DNA of 64,000 bases from Muricauda sp. MAR_2010_75 (GCF_000745185.1 NZ_JQNJ01000001.1:248001-312000); one strand, 5' to 3'; counted from the stretch's first letter, positions 17,975-26,915 are shown. Notes: generated from the letters alone by a model not told the origin. A program made the numbers and translations.

Positions 17975-17982
17975 TATTTTTG
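17975..17982 (+). promoter_or_regulatory. -7 box of pepT
   Basis: TATTTTTG matches TAnnTTTG and ends 18 bp before the ATG of pepT at 18001. It also shows that the in-frame TTG at 17980 is not a start. Confidence 0.5.
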
Positions 17983-18000
17983 ACAAAATGCACATCTAAC

Positions 18001-19230
18001 ATGGAGCAACTACTACCCCGATTTCTAGACTATGTAACCACCGATACCCAGAGCGACCCGTATTCCAAAACCACGCCGAGTACGGAAAAGCAATGGGACC
18101 TTGCCAAAAAATTAGTAATGGAACTGCACCAAATCGGTATGCAGGAAGTTTCCATTGATGAAAATGCCTACATCATGGCCACCTTGCCCAGTAAGGTGGA
18201 CAAAAAAGTGCCCACCATTGGTTTTATTTCGCATATAGATACGTCGCCAGATTTCAGCGGAAGAAATGTGAAACCCCAGATTGTAAAAAATTATGATGGT
18301 AAGGACATTGTGCTGAACAAGAACAAGAACATTGTGCTTTCCCCGGATTATTTTGAGGATTTGCGCCAATATGAAGGGCAAACCCTGATCACCACAGATG
18401 GCAATACACTACTGGGTGCCGATGATAAAGCAGGGGTTGCCGAGATTGTTACGGCCATGGAATATTTGGTGCAACACCCAGAGATCAAACATGGTAAAAT
18501 TCGGATTGCCTTTACCCCAGATGAAGAAATTGGAAGAGGTGCACATAAGTTTGATGTAAAAAAGTTTGGGGCCGATTGGGCTTACACCATGGACGGAAGC
18601 CAAGTGGGCGAACTGGAATTCGAGAATTTCAATGCCGCCAAGGCCAAAATTATCATTACCGGCAAGAGTGTACACCCGGGTTATGCCAAAAACAAAATGG
18701 TGAATGCCATTGGCATTGCCAACGAATTTTTAAGCCTTATGCCACCAAGGGAAGTTCCGGAACACACTTCTGGAATGGAAGGCTTTTTCCATGTGCACAA
18801 ACTCAAGGGTGAAATTGAAAAAGCGGAAATTGAGCTCATTATCCGGGATCATGATGCCATTCATTTTAAGGCCCGAAAAGAAATGCTGGAAGACATCACG
18901 GAAAAACTCATTAAAAAATACGGGGACCACATTACCCTTGACATTGAAGATCAGTACCGGAACATGCGTGAAAAAGTGGAACCTGTTTTCCATATAGTTG
19001 AAATTGCGGAGGAGGCCATGAAACGACTCGGGATTGAACCTATTATTAAACCCATCCGTGGAGGGACGGATGGCTCCCAATTGAGTTTTATGGGATTGCC
19101 CTGCCCCAATATTTTTGCGGGAGGCCACAATTTTCATGGGAAATATGAATATGTTCCTTTGGAAAGTATGGAGAAAGCGGTAAAGGTAATCGTTAAAATT
19201 TGCGAACTTACAGCCAGTCAAATCAAGTAG
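18001..19230 (+). CDS. pepT: Peptidase T (tripeptide aminopeptidase)
   Basis: A dizinc M20B aminopeptidase that removes the N-terminal residue from tripeptides in the cytosol. With the start at 18001 (MEQLLPRFLDYV) it has 409 residues, the E. coli length. All zinc and catalytic motifs are present: HIDTSPD, GADDKAG, FTPDEEIGRG, TMDGSQ, GKSVHPG and IRGGTDGSQ, with FHGKYEYV at the end. The next gene begins 2 bp after the stop. Confidence 0.97.
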   Translation: MEQLLPRFLDYVTTDTQSDPYSKTTPSTEKQWDLAKKLVMELHQIGMQEVSIDENAYIMATLPSKVDKKVPTIGFISHIDTSPDFSGRNVKPQIVKNYDGKDIVLNKNKNIVLSPDYFEDLRQYEGQTLITTDGNTLLGADDKAGVAEIVTAMEYLVQHPEIKHGKIRIAFTPDEEIGRGAHKFDVKKFGADWAYTMDGSQVGELEFENFNAAKAKIIITGKSVHPGYAKNKMVNAIGIANEFLSLMPPREVPEHTSGMEGFFHVHKLKGEIEKAEIELIIRDHDAIHFKARKEMLEDITEKLIKKYGDHITLDIEDQYRNMREKVEPVFHIVEIAEEAMKRLGIEPIIKPIRGGTDGSQLSFMGLPCPNIFAGGHNFHGKYEYVPLESMEKAVKVIVKICELTASQIK

Positions 19231-19232
19231 TT

Positions 19233-19823
19233 GTGGAAAAATCCGAAAAATTAGCGGCCTACTACCAAAAGCAACATCCCTTTAAAGAAGGCATTGCCCA
19301 TCTGCGAGAAATTGCCCTAAAAACCGAAGCTGCAGAGGATTTTAAATGGAGTATTCCCGTGTACACCCTAAATGGCAAGAATGTTTTCGGGATTTGTAAG
19401 TTCAAACATCATTTTGGCGTGTGGTTTTTTAATGGCGTGTTTTTGAAAGACCCCAAAAAAGTGCTGGAAAATGCACAGGAGGGCAAAACTAAGGGCATGC
19501 GTCACTGGAAATTCCAATCGCTGGAAGAAATAGATGACAAAGCGGTGTTGGCCTACATGAACGAAGCCTTGGACAACCAAAAAAGAGGGCTGGAAGTAAA
19601 GGCTGAAAAAACTAAAAAAGTTGCCATTCCTGAATTATTGCGAGCTGAATTGGCAAAGAACACCGCGCTAAAAACCGCTTTTGCAACCTTTACCCCCTAC
19701 AAACAAAAAGAATTCTGCGAATATATTGCCGAAGCCAAACAAGAGGCCACCAAACTACGACGATTGGAAAAAATCCTCCCCATGATCAAGAAAGGTGTGG
19801 GGTTGAATGATGCGTATCGATAG
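19233..19823 (+). CDS. YdeI/DUF1801-type protein
   Basis: A 196-residue protein with an N-terminal DUF1801-like domain (DFKWSIPVYTLNGKNVFGICKF) and a C-terminal YdeI-type helical part (FATFTPYKQKEFCEYIAEAKQEATKLRRL, then MIKKGVGLNDAY). Proteins of this kind are common in Bacteroidota and other bacteria, without an assigned reaction. The start is probably the GTG at 19233, 2 bp after pepT; no ATG exists before the conserved part, so the gene is likely translated as part of the pepT transcript. Confidence 0.75.
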   Translation: MEKSEKLAAYYQKQHPFKEGIAHLREIALKTEAAEDFKWSIPVYTLNGKNVFGICKFKHHFGVWFFNGVFLKDPKKVLENAQEGKTKGMRHWKFQSLEEIDDKAVLAYMNEALDNQKRGLEVKAEKTKKVAIPELLRAELAKNTALKTAFATFTPYKQKEFCEYIAEAKQEATKLRRLEKILPMIKKGVGLNDAYR

Positions 19824-19896
19824 GGCAATCCCATCCATTAACTCTTTGGGAATATGCATCAATTTGTCCTAGATTTTGAAAAATTTCATTTAATTA

Positions 19897-19915
19897 TGTA
19901 GTCAACTATGTAGTT
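19897..19915 (+). promoter_or_regulatory. Putative MarR operator
   Basis: The octamer TATGTAGT occurs twice here (19896 and 19907 onward), and within it AACTA-TG-TAGTT (19904-19915) is a perfect 5-bp inverted repeat. It lies 41-60 bp before the MarR gene. I infer an autoregulatory site. Confidence 0.4.
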
Positions 19916-19955
19916 ATCTAATTATTATTTATATTTTTACCATAAACTATAAAGA

Positions 19956-20441
19956 ATGGCAAGAGATTTCATCAAAGAACTTGGCTATAAAGCACTGGAC
20001 AACAGATTTAAACGCATTAGTGAACGAATGCATCATGATACAAGAAAATTTTTCAAACAAATTGATATGGACCTTGAACCAAGTTGGCATTTGGTCTTTA
20101 AACTGTTGAGAACGAACCAAGCTCAAACAATGGTTGAAATAGCCGAACAGTTGGGCTATACACATCCATCCACAGTGGTTATGCTCAAAAAGATGACAGC
20201 AAAAGGATATCTGGTTTCTGAAAAGGACCCGAGTGATAAAAGGAAACAAAACATTAAGCTCACCCAAAAATCCTTGGAACTTATCCCAGAATTGGAACGA
20301 ATATGGGCCAGCTGCGAACATGCCATTCACCAGCTGCTAAATGGAGATCTTTCAATACTTAACCATCTTGATGCCATTGAAACAGCATTAAAGGAAATTC
20401 CTTTGAATGAACGCTTTTATAATGAATACACCAAACCGTAA
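19956..20441 (+). CDS. MarR-family transcriptional regulator
   Basis: A 161-residue winged-helix dimer. The recognition segment MVEIAEQLGYTHPSTVVMLKKM is followed by the wing EKDPSDKRKQNIKLT, which has the conserved D-x-R. It is first in a plus-strand cluster with the Tat cupin (12 bp downstream) and RidA. It probably senses a phenolic or oxidative signal and controls itself and these neighbours. A repeat in the upstream region is the likely operator. Confidence 0.9.
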   Translation: MARDFIKELGYKALDNRFKRISERMHHDTRKFFKQIDMDLEPSWHLVFKLLRTNQAQTMVEIAEQLGYTHPSTVVMLKKMTAKGYLVSEKDPSDKRKQNIKLTQKSLELIPELERIWASCEHAIHQLLNGDLSILNHLDAIETALKEIPLNERFYNEYTKP

Positions 20442-20453
20442 AAAACTACCACT

Positions 20454-21206
20454 ATGTCCAACATTAAAAATGAAAAAAGCCTCAATAAAAAACCAAATGC
20501 TTTGGAGTTATCAAGACGCGGAATGATTAGGACCATAGGGTTGGGTCTTAGTTTTACCACACTCCCTTCTTTTATGTCCGCTGCCATTACAGAAGTGCCT
20601 CAAGATGCTCTAGATCATGGCGAGCGAATAATTCCGGTCAAGGAAAAGGAGCTATCGGAAATGCAAAAATTCATTGAAGATTGTGTGGAAGCCAATAAAG
20701 ACTCCAACCCACAAGAAGCTGTCAAGGAGGTTTTAAAAAAAGGGGTTTCCAACCCTACGGCCATGCTCAAAGCCATCGGTGAACCAAAAGAAGCGGGTTT
20801 AAAGGTGTTCTTACGTTCCGAGGAACTTACCATTTTTGCCGCAACATGGACACCTCAAATGAATCTTATGCCCCATAATCATAAAATGTGGGCCAACATA
20901 GGCATCTATACAGGGCGGGAAGACAATATTTTATGGGAACGTCAAAACAATGAACTGGAAGCCGATGATGTACGATGTTTGTTTGCAGGCGATGTTGCCA
21001 CCCTTCATACAAATGCCATTCACTCCGTTACCAACCCCCTTCAGAGATTTACTGGTGGACTTCATATTTATGGTGGGGATTTCTTTGCCACAGAACGAAG
21101 TCAATGGAACCCAGAAACTCTTGAAGAAGAATCCTCCAATGGCAATGTAATACGTGGTATCTTCAAGAAAGCCAATGAACAAATGCGAAAGATAAAAAGT
21201 GAATAG
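20454..21206 (+). CDS. Tat-exported cupin (cysteine-dioxygenase-like metal site)
   Basis: A 250-residue protein. The N-terminal SRRGMIRTIGLGLSF is a twin-arginine signal, implying folded, cofactor-loaded export. The second half has a double-stranded beta-helix with MPHNHKMWANIGIYTGRE, LHTNAIHSV and GLHIYGGDFF, a histidine pattern like predicted metal-dependent beta-helix enzymes (COG5553, cysteine dioxygenase-like). The middle stretch (residues ~60-115) is helical. Substrate unknown. It lies 12 bp after the MarR gene. Confidence 0.75.
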   Translation: MSNIKNEKSLNKKPNALELSRRGMIRTIGLGLSFTTLPSFMSAAITEVPQDALDHGERIIPVKEKELSEMQKFIEDCVEANKDSNPQEAVKEVLKKGVSNPTAMLKAIGEPKEAGLKVFLRSEELTIFAATWTPQMNLMPHNHKMWANIGIYTGREDNILWERQNNELEADDVRCLFAGDVATLHTNAIHSVTNPLQRFTGGLHIYGGDFFATERSQWNPETLEEESSNGNVIRGIFKKANEQMRKIKSE

Positions 21207-21232
21207 CTTTAGTTCTCTAACAATGTATAATT

Positions 21233-21622
21233 ATGGAAAGAGTATTGATATCCAGTGGAAGTCCCTATGAGGATATTATAGGGTTTAGTCGTGCAGTACG
21301 GGTTGGTCCGTATATTTCCATAGGGGGTACAGCTCCATTGGATACTAATGGAAATACTGTTGGGGTAGGCGATATAGCTTTGCAAACAGAGCAATGTCTG
21401 AAAACCATTAAAATAGCTTTGGAAAAAGCGGGCTCCAGCTTAAACGACGTGGTAAGAACCCGTATGCTTCTGACCAATATTGAGGATTGGAAAATTGCTG
21501 CGGACGTCAAAGCGCGCTATTTTAGGACGATTAAACCAGTGGATACCGTTATGCAGGTGTCCCGCTTTATTAATCCGGATTGGTTAATAGAGATAGAAGT
21601 GGATGCTATTATGCAAAAATGA
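21233..21622 (+). CDS. RidA-family protein
   Basis: A 129-residue protein of the RidA/YjgF family, whose type members hydrolyse reactive enamines or imines from PLP enzymes. Features are GFSRAVRVGPYISIGGTAP, TEQCLKTIKIALEKAGSSL, VVRTRMLLTNIEDW and a C-terminal I-E-I-E-V-DAI strand. The usual catalytic Arg block is partly changed (VSRFINPDWLIEIE), so it may belong to a RidA subgroup without the classic activity. It is the last gene of the MarR cluster. Confidence 0.85.
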   Translation: MERVLISSGSPYEDIIGFSRAVRVGPYISIGGTAPLDTNGNTVGVGDIALQTEQCLKTIKIALEKAGSSLNDVVRTRMLLTNIEDWKIAADVKARYFRTIKPVDTVMQVSRFINPDWLIEIEVDAIMQK

Positions 21623-21645
21623 CTTTGGCAATACCTATGCGAAGC

Positions 21646-21756
21646 TTAACGCACCTGCGGCAACTCCCATCCATTATGGTATTCATTCCCTAAATGCGCA
21701 TTGGCTTCGGTATTTGTAAATTGATTTTGGCCGGCATCCCAGAATAGGCGCTCACC
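21646..21756 (-). pseudogene. Eroded 3' end of a Gfo/Idh/MocA oxidoreductase gene
   Basis: On the minus strand the last ~36 codons of a Gfo/Idh gene are readable (GERLFWDAG... to YHNGWELPQV-R-stop). They match the C-terminus of the intact gene at 24690-26039 (roughly 16 differences in about 105 bp by hand count). Further upstream the frame meets a stop at 21763-21765, and the rest of the gene is absent. The following 21766-21870 has a short open stretch on the same strand that I cannot identify. It is a relic, not a working gene. Confidence 0.75.
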
Positions 21757-22136
21757 ATATGCTTACAATGATAGTATCCCATCAATGCTATCTGGATTTT
21801 TCAGCCAAAAACGGTTAACTTCACCAATGTCTACCCGCAAGTAGATATTGTTGAATATAAATCACTTTTTACGGTGCAGAACCGAAGTGATTCATATCCT
21901 TTTTGATTGTACTTAATACAAGACCTATAATTTTAGTCTTTAAAGCTGAAAAATGAAATTTTATTTCAAGTTTTGGTTTAAGATAAATTATTCTTTACCC
22001 TTAGATTTTCTTTTCGCAACACTCCTGCTTTCCAAAATTAGTCCCGTATCATGATAATCATCATGGCACAATTGACTGTAATTCGATAATTTCAATTTTT
22101 AATCACTTAATTATCAATACAATATACTCTTTGACA
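21757..22136. other. Gene-free, relic-containing spacer
   Basis: About 380 bp without a convincing gene. The minus strand keeps a short open stretch ending at 21763 that resembles the tail of some coding sequence. At 22051-22066 there is a small palindrome ATGAT-A-ATCAT. No clean TAnnTTTG promoter was found for the oxidoreductase that follows. Confidence 0.4.
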
Positions 22137-23972
22137 ATGAGATACAATACGGTTATTATTGGAGGTGGCTTAGCTGGATTGACCGCTGGAGCCACCCTAT
22201 CAAAATTCGGTAAAAAAGTCCTTTTGGTGGAACAACACTACAAACCGGGGGGCTGTGCCACCTCATTTAAACGGGGTGACTTAATGATTGAAGTCGGACT
22301 GCATGAAATGAGTGGCTTGGTAGAAAATGGTTCAATGTTTCGAATATTTGACATGCTGGATGTTAACAAAGAGGTTCAGTTTTTGAAAGTACCTGAATTC
22401 TATGCAGTGCATTCAAACAAAGATACGTTTGTATTTCCGCATGGTTTTGATACAGCCACTAAAGCACTCATCAACAAATATCCAGATGAGGAAAAAGGTA
22501 TCAAGCGGTTTATGAAATTGATAGCCGGCATACGAAAGGACGCCCTCAGTCTGCCCCGTTCGCCTTTAAAACGAAAGCTAATTTACCCCTTGATACCATT
22601 GCTTTACCCAAATTTGGTGGAGGCTTCGAAACATACAGTTGGAACTTGGCTGGACAAGTATATCACCAACGAAAAAGCCAAACTGGACCTCGTAGCGCAT
22701 ATTGTCTACTGGGGCGATGATCCATATACATTATCTATGTTCTATTTTGGCTTACCACTCTCGGGCTTTGTGGGAAATGGTGGGCACTTTGTAAAAGGTG
22801 GTTCTCAACAGCTTTCCAACCATTTTGCCACATTTATAGAGAAGAATGGTGGTCAAGTTTTATTAGGGAAAAAAGTAGAGAAAATCGTTACACAAAATGG
22901 CCGGGTAACGGGGGTTACTTTCCGCGATAGTTTTAATAAAAGTTTGGAACCTGTAACCATTACATGCGATAATGTCGTGGCAAATTGCGCCATCCCTTTG
23001 GTGCCATCAATGTTGGATGAACCCCATGCAACTGTCCTTCAACAAAAAATAAAGAGTAAAACCCATTCTTGCTCCCTACTGTGCATATATCTTGGCTTTA
23101 AAGCAGAATTGGGTAGCTTGGGTGTAAAACACTATTCAAATTATATTCCGGGCGAGGGCGTGAAGTCCTTAAAAGATGTGAAACCCAATCACGTGGGTGA
23201 TTGGTCAAAACGCAGCTTTATTTTTGTGGATTATGGTCAGATTGATGCCCAACTGGCGCCACCAAACAAATCTGCAGGTGTCATCTGTGCAGTGGACTAT
23301 CTGAAAGACTGGGAAAATTTAAATAAAGAAGATTACAAGGCAAAAAAGGAAGAGGTAGCCCAAGTATTATTGCAGCGTTTAGAAAAACAATTTCCGGGAA
23401 TCCGTGATCTTATTGAATACCACGAAGTGGCAACACCCAAAACGGTTCAACAATACACCTCGAATCCAAGTGGGTCGGTTTATGGTTTCGCCCAAACCTT
23501 GGAACAATCTGGCACCAAGCGATTGAGAAACAACTTCTTGATTCCAAACTTGTATTTTGCATCAGCATGGGCGTTTCCAGGAGGCGGTTTTGAGGGAAGC
23601 ATTACAGGAGGTTTTTTAGCTGCCTTACAAATGAGCAAGGATAAAATCTGGGCTGAAACTGATGGAGAGATGTATTTAGACAACAGAGTTGTAAAACTCA
23701 TAGCGAAGAATACGATAAATGACCAGACGATTGAATTGAAATTTGCGAAGTCAGCAAATTTTGAACATCAGAAAGGAGACCATGTCATTTTTAAACTACG
23801 TAACCCAAAGGCTCTTGAGTTGGACTTGCCCTATCGTTGGTTGCCCATTCAATCCGCGGCAGATGAGTCAAATATAACTTTCCATATTCCCAAAGAAAAT
23901 GACGGTTTTTCAAAGAACTGTAAACGACTCGAAATTGGAGAGGAAGCCTTGGTAATGGGACCTATGGGTTAA
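22137..23972 (+). CDS. Phytoene-desaturase-like FAD oxidoreductase with truncated ferredoxin-reductase tail
   Basis: The 611-residue product starts with an FAD Rossmann fold (VIIGGGLAGLTAG, then VEQHYKPGGCATSF) of the CrtI/retinol-saturase type; the matching C-terminal FAD motif AFPGGGFEGSITGGF is at ~480-500. From about 515 there is an extra ferredoxin-NADP-reductase-like beta-barrel (DHVIFKLRN, YRWLPIQSA) that ends at ALVMGPMG. That is where the NAD-binding half of such reductases would begin, so this part looks cut short. Start 22137 (MRYNTV) is preferred. It precedes a flavodoxin by 32 bp, a plausible redox partner. Substrate unknown. Confidence 0.82.
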   Translation: MRYNTVIIGGGLAGLTAGATLSKFGKKVLLVEQHYKPGGCATSFKRGDLMIEVGLHEMSGLVENGSMFRIFDMLDVNKEVQFLKVPEFYAVHSNKDTFVFPHGFDTATKALINKYPDEEKGIKRFMKLIAGIRKDALSLPRSPLKRKLIYPLIPLLYPNLVEASKHTVGTWLDKYITNEKAKLDLVAHIVYWGDDPYTLSMFYFGLPLSGFVGNGGHFVKGGSQQLSNHFATFIEKNGGQVLLGKKVEKIVTQNGRVTGVTFRDSFNKSLEPVTITCDNVVANCAIPLVPSMLDEPHATVLQQKIKSKTHSCSLLCIYLGFKAELGSLGVKHYSNYIPGEGVKSLKDVKPNHVGDWSKRSFIFVDYGQIDAQLAPPNKSAGVICAVDYLKDWENLNKEDYKAKKEEVAQVLLQRLEKQFPGIRDLIEYHEVATPKTVQQYTSNPSGSVYGFAQTLEQSGTKRLRNNFLIPNLYFASAWAFPGGGFEGSITGGFLAALQMSKDKIWAETDGEMYLDNRVVKLIAKNTINDQTIELKFAKSANFEHQKGDHVIFKLRNPKALELDLPYRWLPIQSAADESNITFHIPKENDGFSKNCKRLEIGEEALVMGPMG

Positions 23973-24004
23973 AAAGTTTCTACAAAAAGTAAAAGGAATA
24001 AATC

Positions 24005-24520
24005 ATGAAAGGAGCAATTTTTTTCTCTGGCAAATATGGCAGTACAGAGCAGTACGCCAACTGGATAAGTGAAGCCACAGGGCTACCCGTATTCGATATC
24101 AAAGACTCCCAAGCCAACCCGTCCAAATACGATTTTCTGATATTGGGCAGCTCAATAATCTATTTTAAGTTGACCATGAGAAAATGGGCAAAAAAGAACC
24201 TAGCCACTCTTAAACACAGGTCAAAGGTATTGTTCTCTGTTTCTGGAGCTGGGCCTAGCGACAAACTCGAAGGTTGGGTCTCCAATTCATTCCCACCTGA
24301 ATTATTATCGCAAATGGAGCACATAGCCCTTCACGGAAGATTGGATCACTCCAAAGTTAGCTGGGGAGTACGATTAATGCTCTGGATAGGGTCTCTTATT
24401 AATTCAAATCCCGAAGCCAGCAAAGATGAACGATTGGGCTTTGACTACATGAACAAGTCAAGTATTGAACCAATTGTAAAACTGGCTAAACAATTTCAAA
24501 AAAACGAAACAACAGAATAG
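24005..24520 (+). CDS. Flavodoxin-domain protein (HemG-like)
   Basis: A 171-residue protein with a flavodoxin fold: KGAIFFSGKYGSTEQYANWIS is the FMN phosphate loop, YDFLILGSSIIYFK the second strand-loop, and KVLFSVSGAGPSD the third. It resembles the flavodoxin_5 group, which includes HemG-type protoporphyrinogen oxidase, but the long middle helices point to an uncharacterised relative. It follows the FAD oxidoreductase by 32 bp, so electron transfer between the two is a fair inference. Confidence 0.8.
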   Translation: MKGAIFFSGKYGSTEQYANWISEATGLPVFDIKDSQANPSKYDFLILGSSIIYFKLTMRKWAKKNLATLKHRSKVLFSVSGAGPSDKLEGWVSNSFPPELLSQMEHIALHGRLDHSKVSWGVRLMLWIGSLINSNPEASKDERLGFDYMNKSSIEPIVKLAKQFQKNETTE

Positions 24521-24689
24521 CTATTATAGAAATTGAACTCCTAAATAAAAATTGAAATGCCCTTACTTGAACTCTACAATGATGGCTAATATTAGCAATC
24601 TGCGAAAATCCATCCAGAAAGAATAACTGCGACAATCTTAAAAAAAGTATTCCTAAAGCAGATTCTAAGATTCTTATAGGTTGTACATC

Positions 24690-26039
24690 CTATCCCACCT
24701 TCGGCAACTCCCAACCATTATGGTATGCCTTTGCTAATTGCGCATTGGCTTCCGTATTTGTAAATTGGTTTTGGTCGGTATTCCAGAACAAACGCTCGCC
24801 CGTTTTATAGGCAATATTGCCCATGTGGCTTACCACGGCGGCATCATACCCCACTTTAATCGGCGCATTGAGCATAGTTTTATCCCGTGATTTAACGGCA
24901 TCCAAAAAGTTTGTAGTGTGCAAATCCAATCCATTGGCATCAACTTGTTGTAAGGGAACCGGCTCTATTTTAGGGCCATTGTCTTGGCTCCAATTTGGGC
25001 GGTCATTTTCCGGAATCACTTCCCATCCGCCGCGATCCAACACCAAGGTTCCATTGTTTCCGATAAAGGCAATTCCATGGTTTCGGCCATAGTTGCCGCC
25101 GTCAATTCCAGTGGCGTGTTCCCATAAAAGGGAAAAACCATCAAATTCATATACCGTTTGTAGGGTATCCGGGGTTTCCGCGGCATCATCGGGATAGGCG
25201 AACTTTCCACCCATGGCCATAACCGACTTTGGTGTGGAGGCTTTCATTCCATAAAGGGCATAATCAATAAGGTGTACACCCCAATCGATCATCAATCCGC
25301 CAGCGTAGTCCCAAAACCATCTAAAATCAAAATGGAACCGGTTTTTGTTGAAGGGCCTATCTGGCGCAGGACCCAACCACATTTTGTAATCCACACCAGC
25401 TGGTACTGGACTATCGGGAACTGGGGGAATGGATTTCATCCACCCTTGGTAGGCCCAAGCCTTGGCCAAACGTATCTGTCCCAACTTTCCGGAATGCACA
25501 TAGTTAATGGCATCCACAAAATGGGGCTGACTACGCTGCCATTGTCCAATTTGCACCATGCGGTCACTAGCATCTACTTTGCTCAGCATGATATCGCATT
25601 CTGCAATGGAGTTGGCAATGGGTTTTTCGCAATAGACATCCTTTCCGGCATCAATGGTATCTGTCAGCAATAAACAATGCCAATGGTCTGGTGTGCCAAT
25701 GATTGCAATATCTATATCCTTATCTTCCAAGAGTTTTCTATAATCTGAATACCATTTGGGTTTCTTGATACCCGCTTTTTCTAAATCGGCGGTGCGTTGC
25801 TGAAGCACATTTTCATCCACATCACAAAGCGCCACAACTTCCACTTCGCTATTCTTGAGCATGGAAGACAAATCTGAAAAACCCATTCCTTTACAACCAA
25901 TAAGACCCACTTGGATTTTGTCATTGGGGCTGACATTCTTTCGAATAGCGCCCAATAATTCCATCGGAAAAACCACGGTGGCCCCCATCCCGGCCATAAA
26001 CAAGGATCCTTTTTTTACAAACTGTCTTCTGGTATCCAT
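24690..26039 (-). CDS. Gfo/Idh/MocA-family oxidoreductase, Tat-exported
   Basis: A 449-residue NAD(P)-dependent sugar or inositol dehydrogenase-type protein. The N-terminus (MDTRRQFVKKGSLFMAGMGATVVF) looks like a twin-arginine signal. The Rossmann motif is VGLIGCKGMG, followed by VALCDVDEN; GTPDHWH and CEKPIANS (catalytic Lys) are typical of the family. The C-terminal half holds GGLMIDWGVHLID. Such proteins in Bacteroidota usually act on carbohydrates in the periplasm. The gene is alone on its strand; a relic of a sister gene lies at 21646. Confidence 0.92.
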   Translation of the reverse strand: MDTRRQFVKKGSLFMAGMGATVVFPMELLGAIRKNVSPNDKIQVGLIGCKGMGFSDLSSMLKNSEVEVVALCDVDENVLQQRTADLEKAGIKKPKWYSDYRKLLEDKDIDIAIIGTPDHWHCLLLTDTIDAGKDVYCEKPIANSIAECDIMLSKVDASDRMVQIGQWQRSQPHFVDAINYVHSGKLGQIRLAKAWAYQGWMKSIPPVPDSPVPAGVDYKMWLGPAPDRPFNKNRFHFDFRWFWDYAGGLMIDWGVHLIDYALYGMKASTPKSVMAMGGKFAYPDDAAETPDTLQTVYEFDGFSLLWEHATGIDGGNYGRNHGIAFIGNNGTLVLDRGGWEVIPENDRPNWSQDNGPKIEPVPLQQVDANGLDLHTTNFLDAVKSRDKTMLNAPIKVGYDAAVVSHMGNIAYKTGERLFWNTDQNQFTNTEANAQLAKAYHNGWELPKVG

Positions 26040-26065
26040 ATCTTTTTTAAATTTTGAGTAAGATA

Positions 26066-26104
26066 CAAAAAAACGTCCCTCACAATTGAATCTGCGAGGG
26101 ACGT
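26066..26104 (-). terminator. Terminator of the nusB-DUF1573-yajC operon
   Basis: On the minus strand a 9-bp stem (ACGTCCCTC at 26073-26081 with GAGGGACGT at 26096-26104) is followed by a T7 run. It lies directly downstream of yajC. Confidence 0.85.
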
Positions 26105-26131
26105 TCGTACAAATTGATATATCTATCTACT

Positions 26132-26422
26132 TTACTTTTTCTCGGAAGGTGTGTTCAACTTTTTGCTCATTTCCATGGAAATGGCAGAGCGGTCAAATTT
26201 CAATCGACCAGCCATGGTTTCAATGACACAGGAGAAGTCCTTGTCGTTCAATTCCACAATCTTGCCGTGAAGTCCGCTTTTGGTGATAATCTTATCCCCT
26301 TTTTTTAACTCCGAAGTAAATTTTTTCTCATCCTTCTGACGTTTCATTTGAGGACGAATCATAAAAAAATACGCCACGGCAAAAATCAATATCAGCGGTA
26401 AAAACTGTCCTATGTTTTCCAT
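26132..26422 (-). CDS. yajC: Preprotein translocase subunit YajC
   Basis: A 96-residue single-span membrane protein that joins SecDF-YidC in the inner membrane. The helix IGQFLPLILIFAVAYFFMIRPQMKRQKD and the following KKGDKIITKSGLHGKIVELND are family signatures. It is the last gene of a three-gene minus-strand operon and is followed by a strong terminator. Confidence 0.96.
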   Translation of the reverse strand: MENIGQFLPLILIFAVAYFFMIRPQMKRQKDEKKFTSELKKGDKIITKSGLHGKIVELNDKDFSCVIETMAGRLKFDRSAISMEMSKKLNTPSEKK

Positions 26423-26435
26423 TCAGGCTGTAAAT

Positions 26436-26915
26436 CTATTTAACAGGACCAGCTGGAGCCGCACCCGCAGGGTTGACAAAAGCTTTGATCCTTAACATTT
26501 CTGTTCCTTTTTCGGTATTGGCCGTAACGGTGATGGTCTTGGTCACCTGGTTTTGTCCAGAACCGTTGAACTTCACCAACAACTCACCAGACTCCCCTGG
26601 AGCAATAGGTGTGTTTTTTGGATATTGAGGAACGGTACATCCACAGCTACTTTTTGCATCAGTAATAATCAGCGGAGCATCTCCGGTGTTGGTAAATTTA
26701 AAGGAAGTCTCTTGGGGGGTTCCTTGAGCAATAGTTCCAAAATCATGCTCTGCCTTTTCAAAGGTCATCACAGGAAGTTGCTTTTGTGCTTCATCTCTAC
26801 TGGTAGCACTTTCAACATTGTCAGCAACTATTTTTTTTGAGGCTTTGTCCTTGCAGGAAACACTCACTAATCCCACTGCTAGGAATAAAGTTAAAATTGT
26901 TGTTATTCTTTTCAT
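26436..26915 (-). CDS. DUF1573 lipoprotein
   Basis: A 159-residue protein with a lipoprotein signal (lipobox VSVSC, Cys about 21) and a single Ig/ASH-like beta domain (FEKAEHDFGTIAQGTPQETSFKFTNTGDAPLIITDAKSSCGC, conserved in DUF1573; CGCT cysteine pair). It probably sits in the envelope; the role is unknown. The start at 26915 gives a proper signal. It lies between nusB and yajC in one operon. Confidence 0.88.
   Translation of the reverse strand: MKRITTILTLFLAVGLVSVSCKDKASKKIVADNVESATSRDEAQKQLPVMTFEKAEHDFGTIAQGTPQETSFKFTNTGDAPLIITDAKSSCGCTVPQYPKNTPIAPGESGELLVKFNGSGQNQVTKTITVTANTEKGTEMLRIKAFVNPAGAAPAGPVK

Noticed and set aside
22051..22070. Fur box before the FAD oxidoreductase
   Set aside because: ATGAT-A-ATCAT is a short palindrome by itself, 70 bp from the start and without a promoter next to it.
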